The position numbers were made by a program, and so were the translations under genes. From NCBI GenBank assembly GCA_022113835.1, contig JAILWY010000020.1, positions 4,030,001-4,094,000 of the forward strand: a stretch of 64,000 nt of DNA, given 5' to 3'. A model generated the notes under the pieces. That model was not told the origin of the DNA and made no database searches. It worked only from the letters and a program-made list of their open reading frames with translations. The stretch comes from Atopsyche davidsoni (lineage: Eukaryota > Arthropoda > Insecta > Trichoptera > Hydrobiosidae). Shown here piece by piece: positions 12,431-23,905 of the stretch; position 1 is the stretch's first letter; every line of letters begins with the position of its first letter.

Positions 12431-14050
12431 GCCATCCGAGGATTCTGCGGTTTCTTGGGCGTTAATCTGCTTAATGCTTTCTGCGTTATGACATATCCGC
12501 TATTAAAAGCATCTTCAAGATGTTTTTATTATTAATTGTTTTCTGCTGCTCACCTGTGCTCGAGAGCACCTTGAAACGACGAAAAACAGAAAACATACAA
12601 AAACACACTAAAAAATATTTATATGATTACACACACACATATACAAATTATATTTTTATATTAAAAATATATTAAAATTACATTGAGCTCTACGTCTTTT
12701 TATAAACAGAAAAAATCAATAAAAACTTTCTTTGGAAGCTATTTTTAAATAAAAAGGTAAAATATATATATTAAAACATTTGGATTCCGTGATTATCAAA
12801 AGTTTTTTAAACATTTAAAATAGAAATTAATAAATCATCTTTATATCGAGATTCTGCGGTTTTAACATCTTAATCTAGTATATGTGGATGCCCTCATTTT
12901 AATTTGTTATTTTAGGTTTAGTTAGGGGCGAACTAATTCATAATTTAATTAAAAACACAAAAAAAAATATAAACGTTTTATTAACTCATTAACCCCGTCC
13001 CTCGTGCAAAAATTTAATTAAAATCCTCTTGCAGAGAAAAATACAACAAATTTTATTAAAATTTTCTTTATAATAATAAGCGGGCAATTAGTCTTTTCTT
13101 GTATATTTAACTGTGTTTTTAAATTTAGTGAGCTTTCCCAGCGGCAACTCCGTATTTATTAATTACGTGCCGACCTGAAGGGGTTGGTGCTGGTCGTAAA
13201 GAAATATATGAATCCGGAAGAAGGAAAATGAAATACTTCGGATTTACGTTCAACACCTTGAGAACCTACTTCAAAAAAAAAAAAAAAAATTTTAATTTAA
13301 TATTTCTTTTTTTATTCCACATTTGCCACCCATACAGGTTTATGTTTAGGTTTAGGTTTATGGTTATTAGTAGTTTAATTGGATAAAGTACCAAGTCGCA
13401 ATATCCGCGAAATTATTAGTTTAAAATCCACAAACGTCTTAAAAATTTTTTTTTCGAAATGCGTCTAATATATTTTTATTGTATTTATATATCAAAATAT
13501 TTAAGACTACAAAGTTTTCTCTAAATATTGAGAGCTCTTCCGTCTTATAGATACATAACTATATGACCTATATTTAAAATAATATATTAAAACACAAATT
13601 AGTTTGACAAGGTATTTATTTTTCCATAGAAAACATTAGAAAATTTATTTAGCATTATAAATAAAATTGCATTCAAGATTAAAAATATATTAATAAGAAA
13701 ATTAATTTTAAAATTTTGTCATCTCGGAAAAATAATAACCTTGAAATATTTCAAAATTAATTCATAATAATGATCATCATCATCATCGTTAATACAAATA
13801 AACCTATTTTTTTTATTTTTTTTTTAAAGAATCAGCACTCAATGGGTTAAGTAATGAAATAGAGCCCTTCATCCAGCAGCGGTGCAAAATTTCCGACACC
13901 TGAATCTTCCAAGTATTACCACACTTTACGCTCGCAGTAACCGAGTAATAAAATCCAAATATTATGCTCGGAGAAACCCGAACCTTCGGATCAAAACTAA
14001 ATGGTAGTTGAGTGGCTTAAGTATTCACAAATATAAAGCCTTGAAGAGGT
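12430..14050. other. gene-free AT-rich stretch
   Basis: Includes a TTTAGG-type run (GTTTAGGTTTAGGTTTATGG near 13344), degenerate and not the telomere unit. No gene seen. Confidence 0.55.
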
Positions 14051-14056
14051 TTAACA

Positions 14057-14112
14057 CCGTCTCGTAGCTTAGTGGCTACCTTGCTTGGAGTCTGGGGTTC
14101 GAAGACGGAACG
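14057..14112 (+). repeat. tRNA-derived SINE head
   Basis: TAGCTTAGTGG (14065-14075) matches a pol III A box and GGTTCGAAGAC (14096-14106) approximates a B box. The interval of about 20 bp is too short for a tRNA gene, so this is a decayed SINE head. Confidence 0.5.
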
Positions 14113-14937
14113 TGTGAAGATGCCAAATCGTATGCAGCTTTATAAGGAAGAAAACCGTTTGAGAAAAATATATTTCTAATGTAGGCTTTATGCGATATCA
14201 TTGAATACAGAATGGTGAATAAGTATCATACTAACACAGTCGCAATTGCTTTAAACTGCTTGCTCACATGCTTTTTTAGTCAAATGTTACAAATAATAGA
14301 GTCTTGTACGGAATATTCAAAAAATAAAAAAACTCTATAAATACTATATACAGCCTATATATATGGAAAATATATATTTTTTAATTTTAATGATATACTA
14401 AGCATTCTTTACACATACGATATAAGCAATACTTATCGATAATTTGCACCTTAATTTCAAAATATTATTTCAGGTAAGGCGACGAGTTAAAAGCCTCGTC
14501 ATCGTTTTTATAAATGATAATCGATGTGCAATTTGAAAATGCCGGCCACCAATTACCTTAATCGTTTTGGGAAAATAATGCAACACCGAAAATGATATTA
14601 TAATCAATATTCGCACCTGTCAAAAAAATTTAAGAATATTTAATAAAATCATTTTTAAATAAAACAGCGACTCTCGAAAATATAATATTTTTTTTTATAT
14701 AATAAAATATTTTAAATACAAAATATATCTTTTACACACCTGCTTATAACGATTCAAAATTTGCTCAGCCAAACGGCATCGTTAATTAATGTATAAATCA
14801 TTTCTTTTTAATATATTTTAAAAATATGTTGATTTGTTTAAGTTTCGTGGGCGTTTCGGTCCCTGAAGATGGGAATGCCTGAAGATGCATATCAACGCAT
14901 TTAAAACTTCGTTAAGATATTATTGTCTTAAAGAAGA

Positions 14938-15150
14938 AGTCTTCTTCTTCTGATGCCTCTCCTCATATGAATTTGGTGAGCAATTCATCGAACGTATCCT
15001 TTTCAACGTTTTCTTTGTGTTCATGTAGAGGCCGTGACCTCAATGACCTTGTCGACAAGGGTCTGAAGGTCATCAGTCTGTTATGATGACAGTGTCATCA
15101 GCATAGAAGCCTACCATTAATTTTAATACCGACTTCACAATCGTCTAGGG
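14938..15150 (-). pseudogene. RTE-like non-LTR retrotransposon fragment with YADD motif
   Basis: On the minus strand the sequence reads A-L-D-D-C-E-V-G-I-K-I-N-G, then after a one-base frame slip F-Y-A-D-D-T-V-I-I-T-D (about 15140-15075). This is the catalytic YADD box of a reverse transcriptase with the preceding strand typical of insect RTE-like elements. A few residues between N-G and Y-A-D-D are missing. Beyond about 15010 the sequence jumps to the extreme 3' end of the element, recognisable from the other copies in this window, and stops in an AAG-repeat tail (AGAAGAAGAC). The piece is thus internally deleted. The MITE at 15151-15379 interrupts its upstream side. Confidence 0.7.
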
Positions 15151-15379
15151 CAGGAGTCCCCAAACTTTTTGCACCCTAGAGCACATTTTAGAATGCCGAT
15201 CTAGTGGCGGGCACCATTTATTTTTTAAAATTAAAACGATATAATTTATTTCTCTGTTTAATTTCTAAATATTATTTTTTTCATAACATTTCATTGTAAA
15301 CTTAAATATATTTTTATCGCGATCGCGCAGCGGCGGGCACACGTAAAACACCCGGTGGGCATAGAGTTGGGGACCACTG
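15151..15379. mobile_element. hAT-type MITE with 8-bp target-site duplication
   Basis: The element starts CAGGAGTCCCCAAACT and ends AGTTGGGGACCACTG, an imperfect terminal inverted repeat of the hAT CAGNGGTYCCCAAACT type. It is flanked on both sides by the identical octamer GTCTAGGG (15143-15150 and 15380-15387), the 8-bp duplication hAT elements make. At 229 bp it has no coding capacity. Confidence 0.88.
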
Positions 15380-15389
15380 GTCTAGGGCG

Positions 15390-16189
15390 TAGCCAAAAGT
15401 GGTACTGCCCTGCCGCCGAGTTGCCGGCGCGCCACGGCACGTATCACCCGGCCGAAACATAATTCCGATCTTGGCTCGGTCTCTTTGTGCCGAAATTAAA
15501 ATTCCCCGAGCCCCGTCGGTAATTGCAGTTTCCTACACGACCGACTCGTTTGCAAAACAACGCGGTTTAATGAGAGTTGCGCGAGCGGCTTCTCAGAAAA
15601 TGCGGAGATAAAAAAACGTATGCACGTATAAACGTATTTTTCGGTTTTTCCCATAAAAGATGAATTATTCGACTCGAGTTGACCGAAAAATTCGCATAAT
15701 GACGCCACTTTCTCGGCCGGTGGTTTTTTTTTAATTAATTTATAGCGCTTGTCGTAATGAATTGTGCGCGCCCGCACGCAAAGCACACCCTGTTTATTAT
15801 TGAAAAAATATATATATATACACCAGCGCGTTTTGTGGGGCAGGTCGTCGAGACGCCCGAACCGCTTTCTCGTACAAACGCACTTTGCGTCTCATATCAA
15901 TATTCAGAGGAAACGGTATTTCGAGACATCACACGTTTACAAACGTCAAGTAATTTTTGCTTGTGAGCGCTTTTTTCAGGCGGAAGGCTTTCTGAGATTC
16001 TTGTGTTCATGGTTTTTTGCTGTAATATGGGGAAATACCAATAAAACCCACATGTCGTGAATGTATTATAAGTATTTTGCCAGCAAAGCCTTAAAGGTCG
16101 TTTACCCGATATGCTATTCTATACAAATCCTTATACTGTATATTTTATGTATTAAACCTGTTTTTTTAGCAAATTACTTCTTGTATGTG

Positions 16190-16223
<34 letters not shown>

Positions 16224-16450
16224 AAGATATTGTCATGTTTACAAATGCATTGGCAATGATTGCATCCTACGAACAGGCCACGCTCCTTGAGTATTGTGTA
16301 ATGTGTCTTGTTAACTATTAAAACTGCATGTGCAGTGTGTACCTCGTCAAATTAAACAACTCACCGTACAAGTATTTTCAAAATTAAATGTTAAACTACC
16401 AATATATTGATTTGTCAAAGAATACAAAAAAAAAACAACGGATGTTATCA
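15390..16450. other. GC-richer then AT-rich stretch without gene
   Basis: 15390-15960 is GC-richer and has several short frames on both strands that resemble nothing known. The rest is AT-rich up to the hammerhead-like motif. Confidence 0.45.
16187..16223 (+). repeat. (TA)n(TG)n compound microsatellite
   Basis: A short TA run passes directly into about eleven TG dinucleotides. Confidence 0.9.
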
Positions 16451-16459
16451 ATTCTATCC

Positions 16460-16495
16460 CTGACGATGATCCTTGTATGGGGATCAAAACTTCGG
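16460..16495 (+). ncRNA. second hammerhead-like motif, core mutated
   Basis: CTGACGA is followed by a stem GATCC/GGATC around a loop of nine bases and then AAAAC and TTCGG. The CTGANGA box is perfect, but the G of the GAAA box is A. A weaker related arrangement, CTGAAGATGC and AAAACTTCG, lies at about 14879-14912. Confidence 0.3.
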
Positions 16496-16984
16496 AGGAA
16501 TGAAAACATCGAACAGCCTATTATAACACCTAAGAAGCAAAATCAATATTATTATATTTTGAGTGGTGTGTTATATTATATGGCATGGCATAGTACGCAG
16601 CGAATGCACATAAAGTGTAACTCAAATTTTGCAATGAGAAATCGCACCGCAAAATTACAGGAAAAAACGTGTAATTTAACGCCGGACATGTCATCCTTGT
16701 AACGACTGGTGCTGACGACCGTCCCCTTAATGTTAGGGGGCATGGTAAATTACATAGTTCAATTAATTAAATCGTGATTTTAATTCGAGCTTCGAGTTTT
16801 TGCTTAAAAAAACTGAGCGCATGCTTTACATTCGCGTACACGGTGTTTCAAAAGTCGGGTATCACTTATTTTGAGCTTTAAAAAAAATTGTTTGAAGATT
16901 GAATTGTTCTAGTAAAATGATGTGGAAATTTTTATTTTCTGGTGCGACTAGTTTCGCCATTTAATATTTATTATACTGTTGTAG

Positions 16985-17125
16985 TTGCATTCGCAGCACG
17001 ATCGGTTTTCGTAATGGAGAGCAAGGAGGGGGCCATCAGGTGAGCCACGCACCTGCGGCTCATTAGGGGGAGTGGGTCACGCGAAACCACAGGTGCGATA
17101 TCCGCGCATCCGTAGACACTAGGGG
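16985..17125. promoter_or_regulatory. GC-rich island with paired CAGGTG sites
   Basis: CAGGTGAGCCACGCACCTG is a pair of opposed E-box-type sites seven bases apart, near 17040, and a third CAGGTG lies near 17090. AATGGAGAGCAAGGAGG upstream begins a short frame I do not recognise. Confidence 0.3.
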
Positions 17126-18094
17126 TGGGAAAAATCGATTAAAAAAACCCTCCCCAATCGCTGCAGCACCACCGAGAAGCGAAAAGTTACTACACGAACT
17201 ACGTAACACCGTAAATACACACCCTCACACTAATCGGTTGTATGTTGCGTCATTTCGTGTGTAACCGACTCAAAATTAATAATTATATTTGCTGTTCACT
17301 TCTCAAGTGAAATTAAAAAAAAAAATTGTGTTGTGTTTATAGGTTTTGAACTTCATTCTAGCATGCGAATTTTTTTGTTATATTTTTTTATGTTTGTTTT
17401 GATCGTGAAGTGTTCAACAAATTATTTTTTTTATACTTAATCGATTATCCGAACGATTCGATAGCGCCCCTCACTAGAAATACTTTCTTTTCTCGCTTGA
17501 CCGCGAGTTATTTTGATCCTACATAATCTGAAGTACTGTAATACTTCGCTCTGTTGCGCATTGCAATATTTTAAATCATTTTTTTTCAGTACCGATATTT
17601 TATACAAACACTGCCTTTTCTTTTTTCAGCATAATTAGTATTCATTAAAATAAATATTTGCCTTAAAAACGTAAAGAAATTTTATAATAACACATGTAAA
17701 TTTTTGGCAATACTACTGTAAAGAGTGGGTTGTCAACATGTGAACACCTTCCAGTTAAATTAATTTTCCTAGGGCGGAGAGCCTATTAAGGCCTTCCACA
17801 TGTCATGCTGAGTCTTTAAGTAAAACAAAAATGGCTGCTATCTGAATTTTTTTAAAAGTGAGAAGGCAAAAATGAACGGCTCAAATAATGATATATAAAA
17901 TGTTACATGTGAGATATATTGAGTAATTGAGTTGATTTCTTGTGTGATGACAATCAATTATGATGGTCACAGATAACACCAAAAAAACCAAATCACCTTA
18001 TATCACCGGCTGCTCAAACCTACGGACACTAATATAACATGTATGATACGACAAGATGACTTTTTTTTTTTTTTTAATAATTTGTAGTATGGAT

Positions 18095-18335
18095 AATTAG
18101 TAGAGCATCGCGAGTGGCTTGCTGTGCCTTCTGGGGCACGTCACGCCACGGGTGGCTGCAGTCGCTGCAGGATGGCACAGAACTCCGACGAGTGTTTGTT
18201 TATTTAAAACCGGTTCGCAGCCAAAACCGAGGCGCAGGCGGTTTGTTGTGCAATCCATCCGAATTGGGCCAGCAACTGCCAACCCAACCCACCCCGCCCT
18301 GCCACGGGTTAAAACTACCCCACAAAGTGTTAATA
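18095..18335. repeat. GC-rich, possibly repeat-derived segment
   Basis: GC-rich with CCAACCCAACCCACCCC near its end, loosely like the minus-strand repeat at 8385-8600. It follows a poly-T run (18061-18075). Open frames in three phases suggest composition rather than coding. Confidence 0.3.
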
Positions 18336-19322
18336 ATAATATTTTATTTTACCCACTTTCTTGCTAAGCTCCTCGACTACGTACAAGCGAAAAGATTTAT
18401 TTTATACAGCCTATATTTCGGCTTCCACAGGAGTGCGATGTCTACTTTGACCACTTAATATATATCGAAAAATAGTTAGAATGTAATGCAATATTTTGGC
18501 TTACTAAAAAAGCAATAAATAAATATTATTTAAAATATATATATACAGGGTTTTATCTATTAGTGCATTTTGAAGTATTTTTAAACATTAAATAATAATA
18601 AAAGGTAATTAATAGGCATTGAAGGGTTGGTCAGTGCTGCGGTCGTATGCGCTTTTGAATGCACTTTAGTACTGGCTTTTAGTAGAAAACCAAGGCCAGA
18701 TCTCTCAAATCATTTCAATATTTAATCGAGATATCTGCAACCCACTCAAATAGCACCAATCATTTTTGATTTGAAAAACAGAGTAGTTAAATTTAAAAAA
18801 ATAAATATAACTGATCGATCAAATCTGCTTTTGTTGACTGTACGTGTTTTTGTTGAAACTACGACTTCAATCTGAAATCAACACATGATTAAATACTTTT
18901 AAAATATTGAAGCGATAATGATTGGTGGTTTTGATAATTTAAACCGCTGAATGCAAGCATGAATCTTAAATTTATTCGGACTGCAAAAAAACTTAAACAT
19001 TGTTTGTACATTTTTTTTAAAACTTCCTTTAATACTTCATACATCTAAATATTGATTTCTTTTTATGTAAGGTATGAGCAGAAACTCTATGTCAGTTTTA
19101 TTCATCTTACTCTATTTGAAAAGTAGGAGGCCGCAAGCGGAAGTAAAGCTGTTCGATAGCGTCAGAGACAGTCACTTCCGGCTTGTTTTGTCTCTTGTGT
19201 GTATTTATTTTACACAGCTGATCATAAAAAAACCGAAGCAGAGACGCGTTTTCTCTGATTGACACTAGCGAAAATTATTATTTTTATTCTATAAATCGAA
19301 ATCTAGGTTCAATTATATATAA

Positions 19323-19348
19323 GCAAGCGTACTAACTACTAGACCACA
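19323..19348 (-). repeat. SINE head fragment
   Basis: The minus strand reads GTGGTCTAGTAGTTAGTACG, a tRNA-like A-box region shared with the fragments at 39861 and 45622. Confidence 0.4.
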
Positions 19349-20122
19349 AGAAAGTATAAAATTAAAAAAAAAACCTTATTTTAAAAATCCAATGCCAGAC
19401 GAAACCGATAAATACTTATTACGTATCTGGAATAAGGTATTTTTTTATTTAATACAGCTTTGTATCAGCCTTATTTTTGTTGTTGTTGTCAACTCGGTTT
19501 ATACTTTGATTGACGTAATTTTCTGGTTCAATTCATTCGGAAAAATATTTGGCAGTGAGCGCTTTCGCTTCGCGGTGTTTTTTTCGCAGAAAGCCTCTCT
19601 CTTGTGTGTATATTTAATTTAAAGCAGCTAATATGCTAGTTAAAACGGCATTCCTTCGGCCGTGTTTTCTCCTTTGCATTTCCACATCCGCCGAGACGCA
19701 CATGCGCGATTCCAAAATAATGAATAGCAATCATGCAGATTAGCGAATCGACGATTAAACCCAGACAGTCGCACAGTATAACCATCGGCACACCGATTAA
19801 AAACCTTTTTTAAAATGATACGCAATACAGCAGACGGAATGTTACCAGGAAATCGTGCGAGCAGAGCTCAAGTATTCGATAAACCAATCCACCGGTTAGG
19901 TTAGGTTTGATATGAATCATCGATCAATAGCATGTTAAAAATATAATTTTTTATATTTTAATATATGCAATGATAATTCAGTAAATATTTCAAGTAATCA
20001 ATATACGGAAAGTAAAATTACTTTATTATTCCAAAGTGCATATTTTCGTATTAAATCTTAAAGTGTATATTTTCAATTACAAATTGATGACTTATATCAG
20101 AATACATAATGGAATCAAAATT

Positions 20123-20152
20123 GAGTCAGCGGTCTTACCACTGAGCCAACTT
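20123..20152 (-). repeat. SINE head fragment
   Basis: The minus strand reads AGTTGGCTCAGTGGTAAGAC, then CGCTGACTC, a tRNA-like 5' half with an A box (TGGCTCAGTGG). No B box at tRNA distance was recognised. Confidence 0.45.
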
Positions 20153-22539
20153 GTCAAGGTTTTATCAAATAACAAGAAATTCAGTGTAAAATTATTTCAA
20201 TAAGTCTGCGAGAGAATCATACTTTTGTGAAAGTTTATTTTAATACATCAGATCAGGAAATGGCGTATTTTACGAGTGCGAGTTTCAATTTCGATAATTT
20301 TTTTTTATGAATGTGTAAATAAAAAATCGGGCGTGACCGGATTAAGAAGCGAAAAAGAATTATTCGTATTTATTTTTATTTTATTTATTTATTAAAAATT
20401 ATTTTTTTATTTTCTTGTCTGCTAACGCCATCTATGGTCAAACTTCTAAACCACCTCTTACAGAAAAAAATATTATTAAATAAATTAATTTCTCAACTTC
20501 GCCGAAGCTAAAAAGCGTTTAATTTATTATAAATAAATTTAGATTTATTTGCTACGATTGTGTATTTAATATTCTTTAATATTATTTAGTAAAAAAGGTT
20601 TTCTTTGTGATTAAAATAGTGAAAATCGTGCTATGCATTTTTGTATGCGCGATGTTTTTTTTTAATTATACAAACAAGTTCATTGTACTTAATAGATAAT
20701 AGTTTTAATAAAAATATTTTTTTTATTATTATTAATAATTCCTTTGTGATAACTGGACTAGGAATGTATTTTCATTTGCATAAACTGCATGCCGTTATTA
20801 CAACATTTGAATGCAAAGTGTTATATAAATATATAAGTTAAATGTGATACGGCAGCAATTCTAGTTTGCCTTCATGTATGTTAATTTTGAAAGGATATGG
20901 GTTGAGTACGATTTTCTTATACAGGTGAGTTAACCGATAAAATACACCTTTACGTATAGATAATTAAATGTAAATATAAAAATTTATAATTAATTTCAAA
21001 GTACATACGATAGTTGCAACTAAATGAAGATGTAACTATCGAATGACATTAAAAATATGTGCCAAATCTTGCGATACGCAATGTTGTGAAAATACAGATA
21101 TTTTATAATGTAATTTAAATAAATTATAAAAGTAAAAATTAAAGGCTTTCATTACATTTATAAATACATACGTTTATTGTAATTAAATAGAAAATGTTAT
21201 GCAATAAAAATGTTATGTATTCGTAGATTATCATTCATTCAATATCAAATACATTGTTGTAAAAATAATTTTAAAAAACTTCGCAGGGACTTGCAGCAGA
21301 AAATAAGCGGCGCACTTCTTCTAGTGAATTTTAATTTTTTATATTTTAAATCTACCTTTATTTTAACAAAAACTTGGATAATAATTCTAACCGAATACTT
21401 GTCACAGTAAAATAATATTACTCTGGTAATTTTTATTTATAAAACACGGGCCGTCACTTAAAACTCAATCATTAAAAATAATCTAAATTTCGCTATTTTA
21501 ACATTTATAACATTGCATTTTCAGCATACAGTTAAAATAATTTCAGTAATCATACTTAATTTAACAATTTAAGAGTAACAATTGAAATATCTGCAATCAA
21601 ACACGTTTAAAACACAAATTTCACAATCAAAAAATGTCACAACCAAACTCAATCACACATAAATAATCATTTCTCATTGAAACACTTAAGAGACGAAGTC
21701 TGCTTATTATAATTTTTTTTAAAAACTCACGAGCCACATATTTCAGTTTAAGCACTAGTTTAATAAAAAAATATTATTTAAATCAGGCATATTTTAATAT
21801 TTCAATAAAACTGGATTTCAGTAAGACTGAAATCCACGAACTGACTGAAAGGGTTGTAATAAATTTAGCACTGCACTAAAAATGCCACAAATGAGACTTG
21901 TTGCCATGCCAACACCATGAAAAATATATTTACACCATTAACGTCATACGAGTATGAAAATATTCCCCAATTAGCAGGCTTAGTAGCCATGGGTTATTTA
22001 TTTATAATTTTCAATCGCTGTGTTCAGTAAAACTATGCCAGACCGTCCGAAGATAGTGTGTTATAAAAATATTTTTTTATTGTATCATCACGCTCGCTCT
22101 CCCATGATTCATTGCTTTTTTTTACCAATCCATCATGGCAATACCTTTGTCTGCCAGTTCAGTGGCTCAAAAACAACCCTCGTGTTCTGAAAGCGTAGAT
22201 AAGAGAAGCCAATTTCTCGCCATGTTCGAACACCATAATACAATGGGAGATCACATTACACGGACGTGACTATTCACGGCAGACTGATTTAATTTTAATT
22301 AAATAAATAACACAAGCTGTATCAGAAAAATAAATTTAAAGCCTGAATCAATACCAAAGTTTGTGATGAAAATTTAATATTATTTAATATTTATTTTAAG
22401 CAATTCTGTAAGCAAAGAAACAAGTGTTTATTTTTGAATATACAAAATACTCCAGAGATCGACCCTTTCTACGTTTATGTATTTTTAAATCTTTAGCCTC
22501 CGGTTCTGATACAAAGTAGGAGAAGCCAAAGCCTCGTTC

Positions 22540-22650
22540 CGAGTGCTGGAACGTGATGCCGGAATACAACCCTTACGTGACGTAATACACGGGGGGAGGG
22601 TTTATAAATAAGGTACCGGATTCCACCCCCTAAGACACGTATCTCCGAAT
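22540..22650 (+). promoter_or_regulatory. candidate core promoter: CRE-like site plus TATA box
   Basis: TGACGTAA (22578-22585) is followed by a G-run and TATAAATA (22603-22610), then GC-richer sequence. The spacing suits a core promoter, but no gene is recognised downstream before the MITE at 22770. Confidence 0.3.
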
Positions 22651-22769
22651 CGACCAAAGCACGTTGTTAAATATTAATATAATTTAAAGACAACATAATG
22701 ATAGGGGTGTACGTATTTTATTATACAACAACGCAAACCTTTTTAGGGTAGGGTTGAGTAATAAATTAA

Positions 22770-23499
22770 GGGTCTAGGTCGCATAATCGAGTTTTTTTGA
22801 TCATTTTCTAGTCCGTTTTGCGAAAAATCGACTGCACCAATCAAACAAATTTAAATGCAAAAAGTTTGATACATCCCTTTTTCCGAACAGAATATTTTTT
22901 TTATTTCTTATAATTTACTATTAATATGATAAATATGTGTTTTTCCGATTAAAGTGTAGGAATTGGAGATTCGATTATGTCATTTAATCAATTTAATTGT
23001 CACTTTATTTTGCTATATCGAAAGTTTATTTTTTTACAGAGTATTGAAAAAAATATAAATTATATTTATCTATTTTTTATTATTTAAATAACGTCCATTT
23101 TAAGGGTAAAATAAAATCTTGAAGATGTTGAAAAATTGGATAAAATGACGACTTTTCAAAATCAAAGTTTGTTAAAGATTTATTTTTTTTTAAATTTTTA
23201 ATATAATAAGGCGCACATGGTTAGTATTTAATCTTTTAATTTCAATTAAAAAAAAAACTTTTAAATGTTTAGGACTCTAGTAAAATGGACCAGATGAATC
23301 TCCAAATTCGTACACTTCAATCGGAAAAACACATATTTATCATATTAATAGTAAATTTATAATAAATAAAAATATATTGTATTCGGAAGAAGGGATGTAT
23401 AAAACTTTTTGCATTTAAATTTTTTCGATTGGTGCAGTGGATTTTTCGCAAAACGGACTAGAAAATGATCAAAAAATCTCGATTATGTGGACTAGGCCC
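22770..23499 (+). mobile_element. TTAA-flanked foldback MITE, copy 1
   Basis: The left end GGGTCTAGGTCGCATAATCG and the right end, read inward, GGGCCTAGTCCACATAATCG are flanked by TTAA on both sides (22766-22769 and 23500-23503). The inverted symmetry continues for about 200 bp per arm, including TTTTCTAGTCCGTTTTGCG and AAATGCAAAAAGTTTGATAC blocks. The centre is single-copy AT-rich DNA with no frame. TTAA duplication points to a piggyBac-type origin, an inference from the target site only. Confidence 0.8.
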
Positions 23500-23518
23500 T
23501 TAATATGTAGTTTTCGTT

Positions 23519-23905
23519 TTCTTCTTATGGTGTCTCTCTTCATAGGAGGTTGGTGACCATTTTATTGAATATATTTCCATCTTGAGCCAGTCTCACTGAT
23601 TCGGCCAAACTATCTTCATCCAATGCCTTTATTCCCTTTGATTTATCCTTGGAAGATCAGCTGCAGGATGCTATACTTACTGTAACGAAAAGTGTGGCCA
23701 AAATAGAAGACTTTCTGTTTCTTTACCATCGTCAGGAGTTCTACTTATTTGCGCATTCTGCCTCAAGCCATGGTGTTTTAAGGATTCTCATATACAGCCA
23801 CATTTCTTCACATAAGAGTGTCCAAGCTTCAACTCCACAAAGAAGAACTGAGACGACATAACACTTGGTGAATCTTCAGCGAGATTGAGGCAAAAAGCAA
23901 AAAAC
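23519..23905 (-). pseudogene. RTE-like non-LTR retrotransposon 3' fragment
   Basis: The minus strand reads F-T-K-C-Y-V-V-S-V-L-L-C-G-V-E-A-W-T-L, then E-M-W-L-Y-M-R-I-L-K-T-P-W, then Y-F-G-H-T-F-R-Y-S-K-Y. These are the landmarks of the C-terminal region beyond the reverse transcriptase in RTE-like insect elements. Stops and frame shifts interrupt the protein. The 3' end reads CATAAGAAGAA, in keeping with an AAG-type tail. 5' truncation is the usual fate of such copies. Confidence 0.8.

Larger units (their letters stand above)
18340..21250. other. gene-free AT-rich stretch with SINE pieces
   Basis: Two loosely similar blocks ending CTCTTGTGTGTAT (about 19190 and 19600) may be an old duplication. 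Two TTAGG units occur near 19893. No gene recognised. Confidence 0.5.

Noticed and set aside
13340..13372. TTTAGG-type run as a second telomere repeat
   Set aside because: Units are TTTAGG/TTTATG mixtures, not TTAGG, and only three long.
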